From: SB15 sp964639245
GTDB lineage: Bacteria > Chloroflexota > Anaerolineae > Aggregatilineales > J027
Direction of reading: 5' to 3'
DNA length: 64,000 bases
Assembly (NCBI GenBank): GCA_964639245.1
Contig: CAZXCU010000020.1
Coordinates: forward strand, 1-64,000
Shown here: positions 17,190-25,646 of the stretch, piece by piece
Numbering within the stretch: position 1 is the first letter of the stretch
Layout: every line of letters begins with the position of its first letter
The notes under the pieces: model-generated
What the model was told of the DNA's origin: nothing
What the model saw: the letters and a program-made list of their open reading frames with translations, nothing else
The model's database searches: none
Translations under genes and position numbers: made by a program

Positions 17190-17230
17190 GGGGATGTGGA
17201 CAAGGAATCCGTTGAACCCATCCACACCCC
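17190..17230 (+). terminator. possible terminator after acyl-CoA dehydrogenase
   Basis: A 10-bp stem with one bulged A (17190-17200 with 17221-17230) and a 20-nt loop, 14 nt after the stop codon. No clear T tract follows directly, so this is weak. The rest of the 200-bp gap holds only a small 7-bp inverted repeat (17330-17348). Confidence 0.3.
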
Positions 17231-17407
17231 TCATGATTTCAGATATTTTCTTAATTCTTTTTTCATACTAGCAAATCCCACAACCCCAAAAAAACAATAG
17301 GTATGAGGTGAGATTAATCTGTATTCAGGGAAAATTAGTGAAATTTTCACACACCATTCCCTAGAATTAGGATAGAGTTAGGGTAAGCAGTGGTTAGGAA
17401 AAAGTTG

Positions 17408-17719
17408 ATGCAAACACCGATGATTTTTGGCACAAACTGGTCAGTGGCTTCTTGGGATGCACGCCGCATGTTAGAAAAAGCCAAACTGGTTTTTGAATAT
17501 GTAGATATTGAACTGGATGCTGCCGCCGCCACATGGGTGAAACACCATACCAACGGCAAATTGCCGATTGTCCTTTTGGACGATGAAACCCTGCTGCAAT
17601 CTCCTACCCGTGAGGAACTTGCCCACCATTTGGGGATTAACCTCTCAGCGGATATGCTGCGAACCACCACTACCGCTAAACCGATCCGTTTTGAGGATGG
17701 CTACGCAGCCTCAGTCTAA
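17408..17719 (+). CDS. glutaredoxin-like protein lacking the CxxC cysteines
   Basis: 103 residues with a thioredoxin/glutaredoxin fold pattern: strand IFGTNW, helix ARRMLEKAK, strand FEYVDIELD, then the cis-proline segment GKLPIVLLDDE and the end EELAHHLGI. This is the mycoredoxin/NrdH-like layout. At the active site, where relatives have WCPxC, it reads WSVAS, so both redox cysteines are absent and the whole protein has none. Thiol-disulfide exchange is therefore unlikely; binding or a structural role is possible. The ATG at 17408 has AGGAA 7 nt upstream; a GTG at 17390 is the alternative. It overlaps the convergent gene by 9 nt. Confidence 0.75.
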   Translation: MQTPMIFGTNWSVASWDARRMLEKAKLVFEYVDIELDAAAATWVKHHTNGKLPIVLLDDETLLQSPTREELAHHLGINLSADMLRTTTTAKPIRFEDGYAASV

Positions 17720-18568
17720 TTCCCATTGTTCAAGTTGAAGATAGCCTGTAAGACCTGCCGAAAGCAGGATTTTTTGTTGAGTTGCCAGATTCACCGCTTC
17801 TACTTGCCCGTTAGCAAAACAATCCGTATAGCCCTGCCATTGTGCGTTGTCGTGCAAATCGTAAGCCAACCATGCCCCATCGGGTGAAAACTGCGGGTTA
17901 CAGGCGTTGGCAATCAATTGTTCTTCGCCTGTGGCTAAATCAACGACCCACAATTCATAAAGCGGCGGGGACGTTTCGCCTAACCGACTGCCTGCTAACA
18001 GCGCTCCATCCGGCGAGAACACCGGGTTTTTACCAAAAAAAGGCATTTCAAGGGTGGTTTCAGTGGCAAGGTCATACAAATACAAGCCATTAAAATCTGT
18101 CCCGGTTGCATCGCGCAGCCTTGCCCGATAAAGAATCGTGTCATTTTGAAATGCTATCAGTTCGCTGGAGGCTGATAAGATGGGAGCTTGGGCTTCAGGA
18201 AAAAGGGTCAGGACATCGGTTATCTGGATAAATTCTCGGTTTTGAATCACATACAGATTCACAGAGGGTGTATCTTCACCAGACATGGTGTAAATGGGCG
18301 GGATGTCATGGACAGCAAAGGGCCCATAAAGCGGCGCGACCAGATTTCCGGTCATTTCATAGATGCCCACCCGTGCTGCATCGGCGTTTGGTGTGGGGGT
18401 GGGAGAAGGCGGCGCAAAATCGGCTAAAGGTTGTGCCGCGCCATCCATGCTGACCTGATAAAAGGTGAAAGGTTCGGTTTCGCCCTGTCGCAAAATAACA
18501 TGCGGTCGGGTGGAGTCCTGTGTGGTAGCGGAGATGAGAAACAGGATAAAAATCAAAAATTTTTGCAT
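17711..18568 (-). CDS. exported beta-propeller (TolB/WD40-like) protein
   Basis: 285 residues. The N-terminus MQKFLIFILFLISATTQ is a signal peptide, with cleavage probably after residue 15-18. A proline/threonine-rich linker (PPSPTPTP, about 53-60) is followed by repeats of the TolB type, NPVFSPDGALLAG and NPQFSPDGAWLAY, about 50 residues apart. The protein is too short for a full six-blade propeller, so it is partial or has degenerate blades. An extracytoplasmic sensing or scaffold role is usual for such proteins, but no specific function can be given. GAGG lies before the ATG. It is convergent with the glutaredoxin-like gene. Confidence 0.75.
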   Translation of the reverse strand: MQKFLIFILFLISATTQDSTRPHVILRQGETEPFTFYQVSMDGAAQPLADFAPPSPTPTPNADAARVGIYEMTGNLVAPLYGPFAVHDIPPIYTMSGEDTPSVNLYVIQNREFIQITDVLTLFPEAQAPILSASSELIAFQNDTILYRARLRDATGTDFNGLYLYDLATETTLEMPFFGKNPVFSPDGALLAGSRLGETSPPLYELWVVDLATGEEQLIANACNPQFSPDGAWLAYDLHDNAQWQGYTDCFANGQVEAVNLATQQKILLSAGLTGYLQLEQWELD

Positions 18569-18572
18569 CAGT

Positions 18573-18600
18573 GTGACCTCATGTTAGCCTACTCTATACT
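18573..18600 (+). promoter_or_regulatory. promoter of the aldo/keto reductase gene
   Basis: TATACT (18595-18600) with GTGACC (18573-18578) 16 nt upstream, placed about 30 nt before the TTG start. The -35 box is a poor match. Confidence 0.4.
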
Positions 18601-18632
18601 ACAATTTTTAAGAATACTTAGGAGTATTGAAT

Positions 18633-19616
18633 TTGAAACTACGGCAGCTTGGAAATTCGGGTTTGATGGTTAGTGAAATTTGCTTGGGAAGTTTAACCTT
18701 TGGCGGGCAGCTACCTGCTTGGGATTCGCGCCAAGTGCTAGATTATTTCATCCACAACGGTGGGAATTTTATTGACACCGCCAATGCCTTTCATCAAGGG
18801 AAGGCAGAGGAGGTCATTGGACAATGGATGAAAGACGGCAGCCATCGGGAACATATCATCCTCAGCACCAAAACTTACGCACCGGAAGATGGCAGTCCGA
18901 ATCACCGTCGGCTTTCGCGCAGCGCCATTTTATATTCGGTGGAACAAAGTTTACGGCGCTTGCAAACCGATTATCTGGATATTTATGGCACACACTATTG
19001 GGATGCCTACACGCCGCTTGAGGAGACACTTTCCACCCTGGATACTTTGATTCAGCAGGGGAAAGTGCGCTACATTGCCTGTTCAAATTATTTCGCTTGG
19101 CAGGTGATGAAAGCCTTAGGCGTTCAGCAGCAGCATGGCTGGTCGCCGTTTATCGCGCTTCATGCCCACTATAGCCTGATTGAACGCAGTCTTGAGCATG
19201 AAATGGTCGGGTTACTGACGAGTGAAAAAGTGGGTTTGTTGGCATGGAGTCCATTGGCAGGTGGCTTTTTAACGGGAAAACACCGCCCCGATGCACCCTT
19301 TGATGCGAAAACCCGTCTGGGTCAGGACGAAGGGGCATTGTACCGCACCCTGTCTGACAATGAACGGGGCTGGCAAATCGTTCAGCAAGTTGAAAAAATC
19401 GCCCAAATGTATGGCGCAGCGCCAGAACAGGTCGCGCTCGCATGGGTTTTGAGCCGCCCCTGTGTGGATGCGGTCATGATTGGTGTGAGCAAATTAGAAC
19501 AGATTGATACGAATCTGGCGGCGGTTGACCTACAGCTTGCACAGGATGACTTGACGACACTCGATCAAGTGTCTGCGCTGCCAGTGCAATATCCCGGCTA
19601 TCTCGTGCAGATTTAA
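18633..19616 (+). CDS. aldo/keto reductase
   Basis: 327 residues, a TIM-barrel NAD(P)H-dependent reductase. Catalytic elements are visible: FIDTANAFHQGKAE (D and the Y-position region), K in LSTKTY, and H in GTHYWD. The tyrosine position of the D-Y-K-H tetrad reads F in NAFHQG where many relatives have Y. It belongs to the group reading MKLRQLGNSGLMVSEICLG. The start is taken as the TTG at 18633, with AGGAG 8 nt upstream; the TTG at 18627 is too close to it. The C-terminus AMIGVSKLEQID is the cofactor-binding end. Substrate unknown. Its stop overlaps the convergent phosphoribosyltransferase stop by 4 nt. Confidence 0.9.
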   Translation: MKLRQLGNSGLMVSEICLGSLTFGGQLPAWDSRQVLDYFIHNGGNFIDTANAFHQGKAEEVIGQWMKDGSHREHIILSTKTYAPEDGSPNHRRLSRSAILYSVEQSLRRLQTDYLDIYGTHYWDAYTPLEETLSTLDTLIQQGKVRYIACSNYFAWQVMKALGVQQQHGWSPFIALHAHYSLIERSLEHEMVGLLTSEKVGLLAWSPLAGGFLTGKHRPDAPFDAKTRLGQDEGALYRTLSDNERGWQIVQQVEKIAQMYGAAPEQVALAWVLSRPCVDAVMIGVSKLEQIDTNLAAVDLQLAQDDLTTLDQVSALPVQYPGYLVQI

Positions 19617-20158
19617 ATTTCAGGGGTTCCTGCCAGCAGACCATCAATATCGCGGTCAATTTCCCACGGATAGATGATATGGGCATCTGTCACCGCCCCA
19701 TAAAAATCCGGGGTGGCTTCGCCAAACAGAGAACGGTAGGGATTGTAATGAAAAACACAGGTGTAGGCTTTGGCACCCGCCGCTATACACCGCCCTTTGA
19801 CACTGGTGCTGGTGCGTCCACTGCCCCAAACATCATCCACAATCAACACTTGGCGATTTTCGATGAGGCGGACTTCGGGAAATTGCAAAAAGGAGGGGAG
19901 TGCCATCATGGGGGTGACATCCGTGGCAGACATTTCCGAAATGAACGGGTCAGGAAAACGCACCGCCGCAGTGAGGACATAATTAATATCCAGCGATTCT
20001 GCCAGCAAACCACCGGGGATAATCCCGCCGCGTGTGATAATCAGAAGGGTGTCAAAACCGCGTACCGACTCGATTTGCGGGATGAGGACATCCACCAATT
20101 TATCAACTTCTTCCCAGCTTACCAGTTCGTGGCGAATAGGCCCACGCGGATTTTGCAT
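19613..20158 (-). CDS. phosphoribosyltransferase
   Basis: 181 residues with the type I PRTase fold. The PRPP-binding motif is VLIVDDVWGSGRTS, and an earlier LLIITRGGIIPGGLLAE segment matches the substrate-side loop of hypoxanthine/xanthine-type enzymes. Probably salvages a purine base (hypoxanthine, guanine or xanthine) to its nucleotide with PRPP in the cytoplasm; the exact base cannot be read off. The frame is open to 20275, but the ATG at 20158 has GGAGA 7 nt upstream and begins the recognisable domain, so it is preferred. Confidence 0.87.
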   Translation of the reverse strand: MQNPRGPIRHELVSWEEVDKLVDVLIPQIESVRGFDTLLIITRGGIIPGGLLAESLDINYVLTAAVRFPDPFISEMSATDVTPMMALPSFLQFPEVRLIENRQVLIVDDVWGSGRTSTSVKGRCIAAGAKAYTCVFHYNPYRSLFGEATPDFYGAVTDAHIIYPWEIDRDIDGLLAGTPEI

Positions 20159-20251
20159 TGGCAGTCTCCAGATTTTTAAGTTTTTAATTATAGAAGTGCT
20201 TAGAACCAGCGTCAATGTGCTACGTACACGAACTGCGGTAACATTAGGGCA

Positions 20252-20257
20252 TATAAT
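20252..20257 (+). promoter_or_regulatory. -10 element of the pruA gene
   Basis: A perfect TATAAT 21 nt upstream of the ATG, between the divergent phosphoribosyltransferase gene and pruA. No good -35 hexamer is seen at the right distance. Confidence 0.45.
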
Positions 20258-20278
20258 GCTTAGGAGTGTTTTCACATT

Positions 20279-21838
20279 ATGCTCAGACCATTCACGAATG
20301 AACCGATGACGGATTTTTCAAAGGCGGAAAATGTCGCTGCCTTTGAAGCAGCTATCGAATATGTCCGTTCTCAATTAGGCCAAAAATATCCTCTGGTGAT
20401 TGGCAACCAGCGCATCTGGGAAGGCAGCACTTTCAACAGTGTTAATCCTGCCCGTCCGTCCGAAGTGGTGGGAACTTTTATCAATGCGACTCCTGCCCAG
20501 GTGGATGAAGCCGTTGATGCTGCCCACGCCGCTTATCAACACTGGCAACATGTGCCTGCATCGGAACGCGCCCGCTATCTGCTGAACGCGGCGGCTGAAA
20601 TGCGCCGTCGTAAGCATGAATTTAGCGCGTGGATGGTGTTTGAGGTGGGCAAAACTTGGGCCGAAGCGGATGCAGATACCGCCGAAGCCATTGATTTCTT
20701 GGACTATTACGCCCGCCAGATGCTCCGTTTAGACAACGCCAGCGAATTATTAACGCCTTACACTCCCGAACAGCTTGAACTTCAATATATCGCGCTAGGG
20801 GTGGTCGCGGTGATTCCACCGTGGAATTTCCCGAATGCCATCATGACGGGCATGACTAGCGCGGCGGTGGTCACAGGCAATGGGGTGGTGCTTAAACCCG
20901 CCTCCTACAGTCCGGTGATTGCGTATAAATTCTGCGAACTGCTGTGGAATAACCATCTGCCCGCCGGTGTTTTAAATTTCCTGCCGGGGCCGGGGGGGTC
21001 GATGGGCGATGCGCTGGTTGACCATCCTAAAACACGGATGATTGCCTTTACGGGGTCAAAAGCCATCGGGATGCGAATTTTTGAACGCGCTGCCAAAGTG
21101 CATCCGGGTCAAATCTGGCTCAAACGCACGATTCTGGAAATGGGCGGTAAAGATGCTGTGGTCGTGGATGAAACCGCCGATTTAGAAGCCGCTTCACTGG
21201 GGATTGTGACCAGCGCATTTGGCTTTCAGGGGCAAAAATGCTCGGCAGGCAGTCGGGCAATTCTGGTCAAAGACATCTATGACAAAGTGGCTGCGCGGGT
21301 GGTCGAACGCGCCCAGCAAATTCGGGTCGGTGAACCGGACAAAGGCTTGCATGTTGATATGGGGCCGGTGGTCAATGACAAAGCCTTCCGTGATATCATG
21401 TCGTACATTGAAATCGGGCGGAAAAATCATACCCTGCTACTCGGTGGAAATATTATTGAAACCGATGGTAACGGCTATTTCATCGAGCCAACCATTTTTG
21501 GCGATGTTCCCGGTGATGCGACCATTGCTCAAGAGGAAATTTTCGGCCCTGTGCTGGCGCTCATTCCCGCCAATGACTACGATGATGCCCTACGGATTGC
21601 GAATAGCACAGAATATGGGCTGACGGGAGCGCTATACAGCCAAGATCGAGCGCGGTTGGAACGGGCGCGGCGGGAATTTCATGTTGGCAATTTGTATCTC
21701 AACCGCAAATGCACCGGGGCATTGGTGGGGGTACATCCATTCGGCGGGTTTAATATGAGTGGCACGGACAGCAAGGCAGGCGGCCCGGATTATCTGCTGC
21801 TGTTCACCCAAGCCAAGAGCATCGCCGAAAAACTGTAA
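20279..21838 (+). CDS. pruA: L-glutamate gamma-semialdehyde (1-pyrroline-5-carboxylate) dehydrogenase
   Basis: 519 residues, the length of the stand-alone RocA/PruA type. Catalytic Cys in FGFQGQKCSAGSRA, catalytic Glu in ILEMGGKDAVVVD, and the substrate-pocket C-terminal segment PFGGFNMSGTDSKAGGPDY, which is typical of P5C dehydrogenases. Converts glutamate semialdehyde from proline or arginine breakdown to glutamate with NAD+. The ATG at 20279 has AGGAG 12 nt upstream, rather far; ATG 20306 lacks a site. No proline dehydrogenase gene is adjacent, so its partner lies elsewhere. Confidence 0.94.
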   Translation: MLRPFTNEPMTDFSKAENVAAFEAAIEYVRSQLGQKYPLVIGNQRIWEGSTFNSVNPARPSEVVGTFINATPAQVDEAVDAAHAAYQHWQHVPASERARYLLNAAAEMRRRKHEFSAWMVFEVGKTWAEADADTAEAIDFLDYYARQMLRLDNASELLTPYTPEQLELQYIALGVVAVIPPWNFPNAIMTGMTSAAVVTGNGVVLKPASYSPVIAYKFCELLWNNHLPAGVLNFLPGPGGSMGDALVDHPKTRMIAFTGSKAIGMRIFERAAKVHPGQIWLKRTILEMGGKDAVVVDETADLEAASLGIVTSAFGFQGQKCSAGSRAILVKDIYDKVAARVVERAQQIRVGEPDKGLHVDMGPVVNDKAFRDIMSYIEIGRKNHTLLLGGNIIETDGNGYFIEPTIFGDVPGDATIAQEEIFGPVLALIPANDYDDALRIANSTEYGLTGALYSQDRARLERARREFHVGNLYLNRKCTGALVGVHPFGGFNMSGTDSKAGGPDYLLLFTQAKSIAEKL

Positions 21839-21856
21839 TTTTGTGTGTTTAGCCGT

Positions 21857-21884
21857 GGGCTGATGTGAACTTTTACATCAGCCC
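21857..21884 (+). terminator. stem-loop after pruA
   Basis: A perfect 10-bp stem (21857-21866 with 21875-21884) with an 8-nt T-rich loop, 18 nt after the pruA stop. There is no T tract after the stem, so it may be a factor-independent terminator of weak type or an mRNA-end stabiliser. Confidence 0.5.
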
Positions 21885-21993
21885 TGCCTCTTGCAAAGCG
21901 CTTTTAGACCTCAAACCCCTTTCAAACTAAAGTACCACCGCACGATGGTTAAGATGCGCTACAATAGATAAAAGTTTGGATGAGGCAGTGGCG

Positions 21994-23493
21994 ATGCGTA
22001 ACGGGCTTCTCTTTGTTTCTCTGGTTGTGGTAGGGGTAGCCGGGTTACAACTTGGCGGTATCTTAAACGCAGATGTGGCGGTGGGTGTGATGCTGCTGGT
22101 TGGTATCGGGAGTCTGATGATGTTTTTTTACCTCCGTCGCAATAGCACCCTCACCCAAAATGACCGCGAAACCTACGCCCGCAAACTCCGCTCAACCCGC
22201 GAACGGGAACGCGCTTTTTATGACCTTGCTACGACCCTAAGTTCCACCCTCGATTTTCAAAAAGTGCTGGATGCCGCCCAAGAAATCGGGAAATTAGCCA
22301 CCCGCGATCCGAACCCAAATGATAGGTTGATTAGCGCGGCCTTTTTGTATCAGGCTAACAAAACCGAACTGCATCCCATTAGCTCACGGGGATTAACCGC
22401 CCGGGATAGCAATTTACCTACGCCCGGTCAGGAGGGCATTTTGGGATTGGCGCGGCAACAGGACGACCCGATTTTCGGGACACTCGCCCGCAAAGATGCC
22501 GAACTGTGTTATTACGTAGGTTTTCAGGCGTGCCAATCCATTGTGGCGATGCCCCTGCGAACAGGCTATGAAGAATTCGGGGTGTTGGTGTTCGGTAGCG
22601 AGAAATCCAATGCGTTTACGGACGAGGCGCTGGATATGCTTAAAGCGATTGGTAAACAGGCGACCATTGCGCTCCAAAATGCGTTTCTCTACCAGAGTTT
22701 GCTCACCGAGAAAAATCGTATTGTGGAAGTGGAAGAGGATGCCCGTAAAAAACTTGCCCGCGATTTGCACGATGGCCCAACGCAAAGTGTGGCCAATATC
22801 GCCATGCGGGTGAATTTCATCCGCCGCAATATTGACCGTCAACCGCAGCAGGCCATTGAAGAACTTGGCAAGGTAGAGGAACTGGCCCGCCGCACCACTA
22901 AAGACATTCGCCATATGTTGTTCACCATGCGTCCGTTGATTCTGGAGACACAGGGCTTAACCGCCGCGTTAAATCAACTTTCGGAGAAAATGCGCGATAC
23001 CTACGAAACCAATGTGGTCATTGAATGTGAATATGGCGTGGAAAAATGGCTGGACACCCACGCACAGGGCATCGCCTTTTATATCATTGAGGAAGCGGTG
23101 AATAATGCCCGTAAACACGCCCAATCCGATCATATCTGGGTGCGAATTCGCAAGCAGGGCGCACATCTGGTGATTGAAATTCAAGATGATGGGGTCGGAT
23201 TTAATTTGAAGGCCGTCTCTACTGATTATCACCTGCGCGGTAGCTTGGGCATGATCAACATGCGCGAACGAGCAGAATTGATTGAAGGCAAACTCCATCT
23301 TGAAAGTGAAGAAGGCACTGGCACAAAAATTTCGATTGTCGTCCCAGTGCGTGAACCCATGGAAGTCGGGGAACATACCCTGCCCATTACTCACATGGAT
23401 AACCCCCTCAAAATGAGTGCAGCCCCGCTTACCCCTGCTCAAAAAGACAATTCTAACATCCCCTATGCAACTAAACGTTCGCCAAGTTCGTAA
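21994..23493 (+). CDS. membrane GAF-domain sensor histidine kinase (NarL/HisKA_3 type)
   Basis: 499 residues. Two hydrophobic helices (about 4-22 and 28-45) are followed by a GAF domain (about 65-225). Next comes a HisKA_3 dimerisation domain with the phospho-acceptor motif ARDLHDGPTQS (about 250), then a HATPase_c domain with the N box EEAVNNARKHAQ, the G1 box DDGVGFN and the G2 region. This is the architecture of NarX/LiaS/DegS-type kinases that pair with LuxR-type response regulators. No regulator gene is adjacent, so it is an orphan kinase here. The ATG at 21994 with GAGG 8 nt upstream is preferred to the TTG at 21976. Confidence 0.9.
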   Translation: MRNGLLFVSLVVVGVAGLQLGGILNADVAVGVMLLVGIGSLMMFFYLRRNSTLTQNDRETYARKLRSTRERERAFYDLATTLSSTLDFQKVLDAAQEIGKLATRDPNPNDRLISAAFLYQANKTELHPISSRGLTARDSNLPTPGQEGILGLARQQDDPIFGTLARKDAELCYYVGFQACQSIVAMPLRTGYEEFGVLVFGSEKSNAFTDEALDMLKAIGKQATIALQNAFLYQSLLTEKNRIVEVEEDARKKLARDLHDGPTQSVANIAMRVNFIRRNIDRQPQQAIEELGKVEELARRTTKDIRHMLFTMRPLILETQGLTAALNQLSEKMRDTYETNVVIECEYGVEKWLDTHAQGIAFYIIEEAVNNARKHAQSDHIWVRIRKQGAHLVIEIQDDGVGFNLKAVSTDYHLRGSLGMINMRERAELIEGKLHLESEEGTGTKISIVVPVREPMEVGEHTLPITHMDNPLKMSAAPLTPAQKDNSNIPYATKRSPSS

Positions 23494-23500
23494 AACACGG

Positions 23501-23582
23501 TAGAATAGCGCGGATGTATTTTGCATAGAACAAGAACGCAGGGGCCTGAGAGTAGCCGGATGGGTTGCTGCCCCGCTACAGG
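23501..23582 (+). promoter_or_regulatory. promoter and structured leader of sqdB
   Basis: TAGAAT (23501-23506) forms a -10 box with a poor -35 (TTCGCC) 17 nt upstream. The roughly 90-nt leader then holds GGGGC (23541-23545), GTAGC (23552-23556), GCCCC (23570-23574) and GCTAC (23575-23579). The two complementary pairs interleave, so either a pseudoknot or an alternative nested hairpin (GTAGC/GCTAC extended by CCT/AGG) can form just before the AAGGAG ribosome site. No known riboswitch consensus was matched. Confidence 0.45.
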
Positions 23583-23602
23583 TTGAAGGAGCAGTAAGTA
23601 GT

Positions 23603-24823
23603 ATGCGTGTGTTAATTCTCGGTGGTGATGGCTATTTGGGCTGGGCAACCGCCATGTATTTTTCCAATAAAGGTCACGAAGTCGCCCTGGTGGATAATTT
23701 CTTGCGGCGACGGATGCACCTCGAACGTGGCACAGATAGCCTGACCCCGATTCGGCGGCTGCATGAACGGGTCGAAGCATGGAAAGAAGTAACAGGAAAA
23801 ACCATCACTACCTTCATCGGTGATTTGCAAGAATGGGAATTTACCAGCCGCGTCATTAAGGACTTTAAACCAGAAGCGATTGTTCACTATGGCGAAATTC
23901 CCAGCGCCCCCTATTCGATGATTGACGTGCATCATGCGGTACAGGTACATCAGAACAATGTCAATGGAACCCTGCATGTCCTCTTTGCCATGCGCGATTA
24001 TGTGCCAGAATGTCACCTGATTAAGCTGGGGACGATGGGCGAATATGGCACGCCCAACATTGATATTGAGGAGGGGTGGATTGAAATTGAACACAACGGG
24101 CGCAAAGACACCCTGCCTTTCCCCAAACAGCCGGGGTCGTTCTATCACCTGACCAAAGTGCATGACAGCGACAACATCATTTTTGCTTGCAAAATCTGGG
24201 GGCTGCGTGCCACCGATTTAAATCAGGGGGTGGTGTACGGGATTGATACCCCCGAAGCCAATCTGGACGAACGGTTGATGAACCGTTTTGATTATGATGA
24301 ATGTTTCGGCACGTATTTGAATCGGTTTGTGGTGCAGGCTGTTGCAGGTATACCCTTGACTGTCTATGGCGGCGGCAGCCAGACACGCGGCATGTTAGAC
24401 ATCCGTGATACGCTAGCGTGTGTGGAATTGGCGATGTTGAATCCCCCCAAAGGCGGCAAAATGCGCGTCTTTAACCAGATGACCGAAACCTTCAGCGTGA
24501 TGGATGTGGCAAAACTGGTGCAGGAACAGGCCGCAAAACTGGGCTTGCGGGTGCAAATTGCGCACTATGAAAATCCGCGTTGGGAACTGGAAAATCATTA
24601 CTACAACCCCACCTACAGCAAACTCATGGAATTGGGGCTGCAACCGCACTATCTGGCGGATACACTGGTAGAAAGCATGATTAAGCGAGTCATGCAGTAT
24701 CAGGGCAATATCATTCAGGAACACATTGTGCCGCGTATTCGGTGGGGCAGTGGAGATGCCGAAACCAAAGTCACCCTCCGTGAATATGAACCAACAAGCG
24801 AACCCGAACCCGCCAGCGATTAG
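23603..24823 (+). CDS. sqdB: UDP-sulfoquinovose synthase
   Basis: 406 residues, an SDR-family enzyme that makes UDP-sulfoquinovose from UDP-glucose and sulfite, the first committed step of sulfolipid (SQDG) synthesis. The N-terminal NAD site reads LGGDGYLGWATA. The SqdB-specific blocks LGTMGEYGTPNIDIEEGW, SFYHLTKVHDS (catalytic Y and K), ATDLNQGVVYG and GGGSQTRGMLDIRDT are all present and nearly identical to plant SQD1 as I remember it. The C-terminus adds a short acidic tail. AAGGAG precedes the ATG. A convergent terminator closes it. The SqdX-like GT4 gene lies 11 kb upstream. Confidence 0.95.
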   Translation: MRVLILGGDGYLGWATAMYFSNKGHEVALVDNFLRRRMHLERGTDSLTPIRRLHERVEAWKEVTGKTITTFIGDLQEWEFTSRVIKDFKPEAIVHYGEIPSAPYSMIDVHHAVQVHQNNVNGTLHVLFAMRDYVPECHLIKLGTMGEYGTPNIDIEEGWIEIEHNGRKDTLPFPKQPGSFYHLTKVHDSDNIIFACKIWGLRATDLNQGVVYGIDTPEANLDERLMNRFDYDECFGTYLNRFVVQAVAGIPLTVYGGGSQTRGMLDIRDTLACVELAMLNPPKGGKMRVFNQMTETFSVMDVAKLVQEQAAKLGLRVQIAHYENPRWELENHYYNPTYSKLMELGLQPHYLADTLVESMIKRVMQYQGNIIQEHIVPRIRWGSGDAETKVTLREYEPTSEPEPASD

Positions 24824-24837
24824 TGCGTAGATTTTAC

Positions 24838-24864
24838 AAACGCGGAGTTTAGGCTCCGCGTTTT
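24838..24864. terminator. bidirectional terminator between sqdB and the GNAT gene
   Basis: A 10-bp perfect stem (24838-24847 with 24854-24863) with a 6-nt loop, flanked by A's on one side and T's on the other, between convergent genes. Confidence 0.8.
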
Positions 24865-24866
24865 GA

Positions 24867-25646
24867 CTATGGATTAGGCTGCCATGTACACGGATATGTA
24901 TAATCCAAAAACTGGAAGCCGAGTTTTTCGACAATCGGGCCACTCATCGGACTGGCATCAATCGTCAGAAAGCGCACGCCGCGCTGTTTCGCCTCCTGCA
25001 CACGGGCAGCGACCAACGCGGTGTAAATCCCCCGTTTGCGATAGTCCGGCAGAGTCGCCCCACCAAAAATTCCCGCAAAAGATTTGCCCTTTTGAAAATA
25101 TGTCCATGCAGAACTGACCGGCTTGCCATCCAGATAGACTGCATACATGGATAAAAGGTCGGGGTAGGTTTCGAGGTCATGCTGTAACAGGGGAATAAAG
25201 ACGGAATAATCATCTTCAGGCCAGACCGTCTGCTGCACTGTCATGATTTCGGGGATGCGTGCCGGGTCGGTAATGCGGGTAACAGGCACAATGGGCGGTG
25301 CTAGTAACAAAGCCGGCGCAGTCTCAATTTCCAGCGCAAAAAATGTTTCCACTTCGCCAATGGTAAAACCAAATTTTTCCAACCGGTGTTTCAAATCGGT
25401 GGGTTGGTCATGGTCATAGAGTTTCCATTCAAATTCTTTGCCAAATTGTTGAAAGTACGCCAATTCAGCCTGAATCACCGCATCGGCATTGGCTTCTGTT
25501 AGAGCTGAATACAGCACGTAACTGTTGTCATCGTTTAGCGACATGTAACGCACCACATGTGGGGTGACTTCCTGTCGTGCATCGGGAAATTCGCTATCCT
25601 GCCGTATTTCGCGGTCATAGCGGGCTAAAATTTCATGGGGTTGCAT
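24867..25646 (-). CDS. GNAT family N-acetyltransferase
   Basis: 259 residues. The C-terminal half (about 120-259) is a GNAT domain: VYLDGKPVSSAW strand pair, then the acetyl-CoA pyrophosphate loop GATLPDYRKRGIYTAL, then FLTIDASPMSGPIVEKLGF. The N-terminal 120 residues are less clear and may be a degenerate second GNAT lobe. Acyl acceptor unknown. Its ATG lies inside the end of fabD (14-nt overlap), with GGAGG about 12 nt upstream, so it is cotranscribed with fatty-acid synthesis. Confidence 0.85.
   Translation of the reverse strand: MQPHEILARYDREIRQDSEFPDARQEVTPHVVRYMSLNDDNSYVLYSALTEANADAVIQAELAYFQQFGKEFEWKLYDHDQPTDLKHRLEKFGFTIGEVETFFALEIETAPALLLAPPIVPVTRITDPARIPEIMTVQQTVWPEDDYSVFIPLLQHDLETYPDLLSMYAVYLDGKPVSSAWTYFQKGKSFAGIFGGATLPDYRKRGIYTALVAARVQEAKQRGVRFLTIDASPMSGPIVEKLGFQFLDYTYPCTWQPNP

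Noticed and set aside
23520..23602. TPP or yybP-ykoY riboswitch before sqdB
   Set aside because: A CUGAGA-like string and GUAG motif are present, but the remaining conserved blocks of either class are missing.
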